Shown one piece after another: positions 63,994 to 64,000 of a stretch of DNA of 64,000 bases. Where the stretch lies: positions 14,035,416 through 14,099,415 of the forward strand of contig NC_051101.1 of the NCBI RefSeq assembly GCF_901709675.1, in the 5' to 3' direction. The notes below the pieces were generated by a model. It searched no databases, was not told where the DNA came from, and saw nothing but the letters and a program-made list of their open reading frames with translations. A program made the position numbers and the translations under genes. The DNA is from Syngnathus acus. Lineage: Eukaryota; Chordata; Actinopteri; Syngnathiformes; Syngnathidae. How positions within the stretch are numbered: position 1 is the first letter of the stretch; each line of letters begins with the position of its first letter.

Positions 63994-64000
63994 GACGGCT

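Overview
The window reads as nuclear DNA from a ray-finned (teleost-like) fish with a compact genome. Genes are split by short GT-AG introns, spacing between genes is small, microsatellites are abundant, and fish-type hAT and MITE relics are present. Every gene recognised is a conserved vertebrate gene. No bacterial operons, CRISPR arrays or viral genes were seen.

Layout. 1-5.8 kb: no gene seen; repeats, including a short hAT transposon with a perfect 8-bp target-site duplication. 5.8-25.5 kb, minus strand: C8orf76, ZHX1, ATAD2, the set found together on human 8q24. 26.5-29.9 kb: PSMA2 (minus) head to head with MRPL32 (plus), as in human. 30.6-37.0 kb: CCDC127 (minus) head to head with SDHA (plus), as in human. 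37-40 kb: repeats, including a second hAT element. 40.1-64 kb: MANEAL (plus), YRDC (minus), a small 58-residue protein in the C1orf122 position (plus), MTF1 (minus) and INPP5B (minus, start codon 7 bp from the window edge), matching human 1p34. Four blocks that lie on four human chromosomes are therefore adjacent here.

The genes do not form one pathway. They cover transcription (ZHX1, ATAD2, MTF1), protein turnover (PSMA2), mitochondrial translation and respiration (MRPL32, SDHA), tRNA t6A synthesis (YRDC), Golgi glycan trimming (MANEAL) and phosphoinositide signalling (INPP5B).

The most notable points are within genes. (1) ZHX1 is split into seven coding exons, lacks the two N-terminal C2H2 fingers expected of the family, carries a 34-residue Gln-rich tract, and has phase-0 introns at the same homeodomain position in its first and last homeodomains. 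(2) INPP5B carries a textbook U12-type intron in the RhoGAP domain, and its first intron has a U12 donor but apparently a non-AG 3' end. (3) INPP5B has candidate alternative first exons and no C-terminal CaaX box. I saw no clearly undescribed multi-gene system. Exon boundaries were read by eye from splice signals and reading phase. Statements about human proteins are from general knowledge, not a search.
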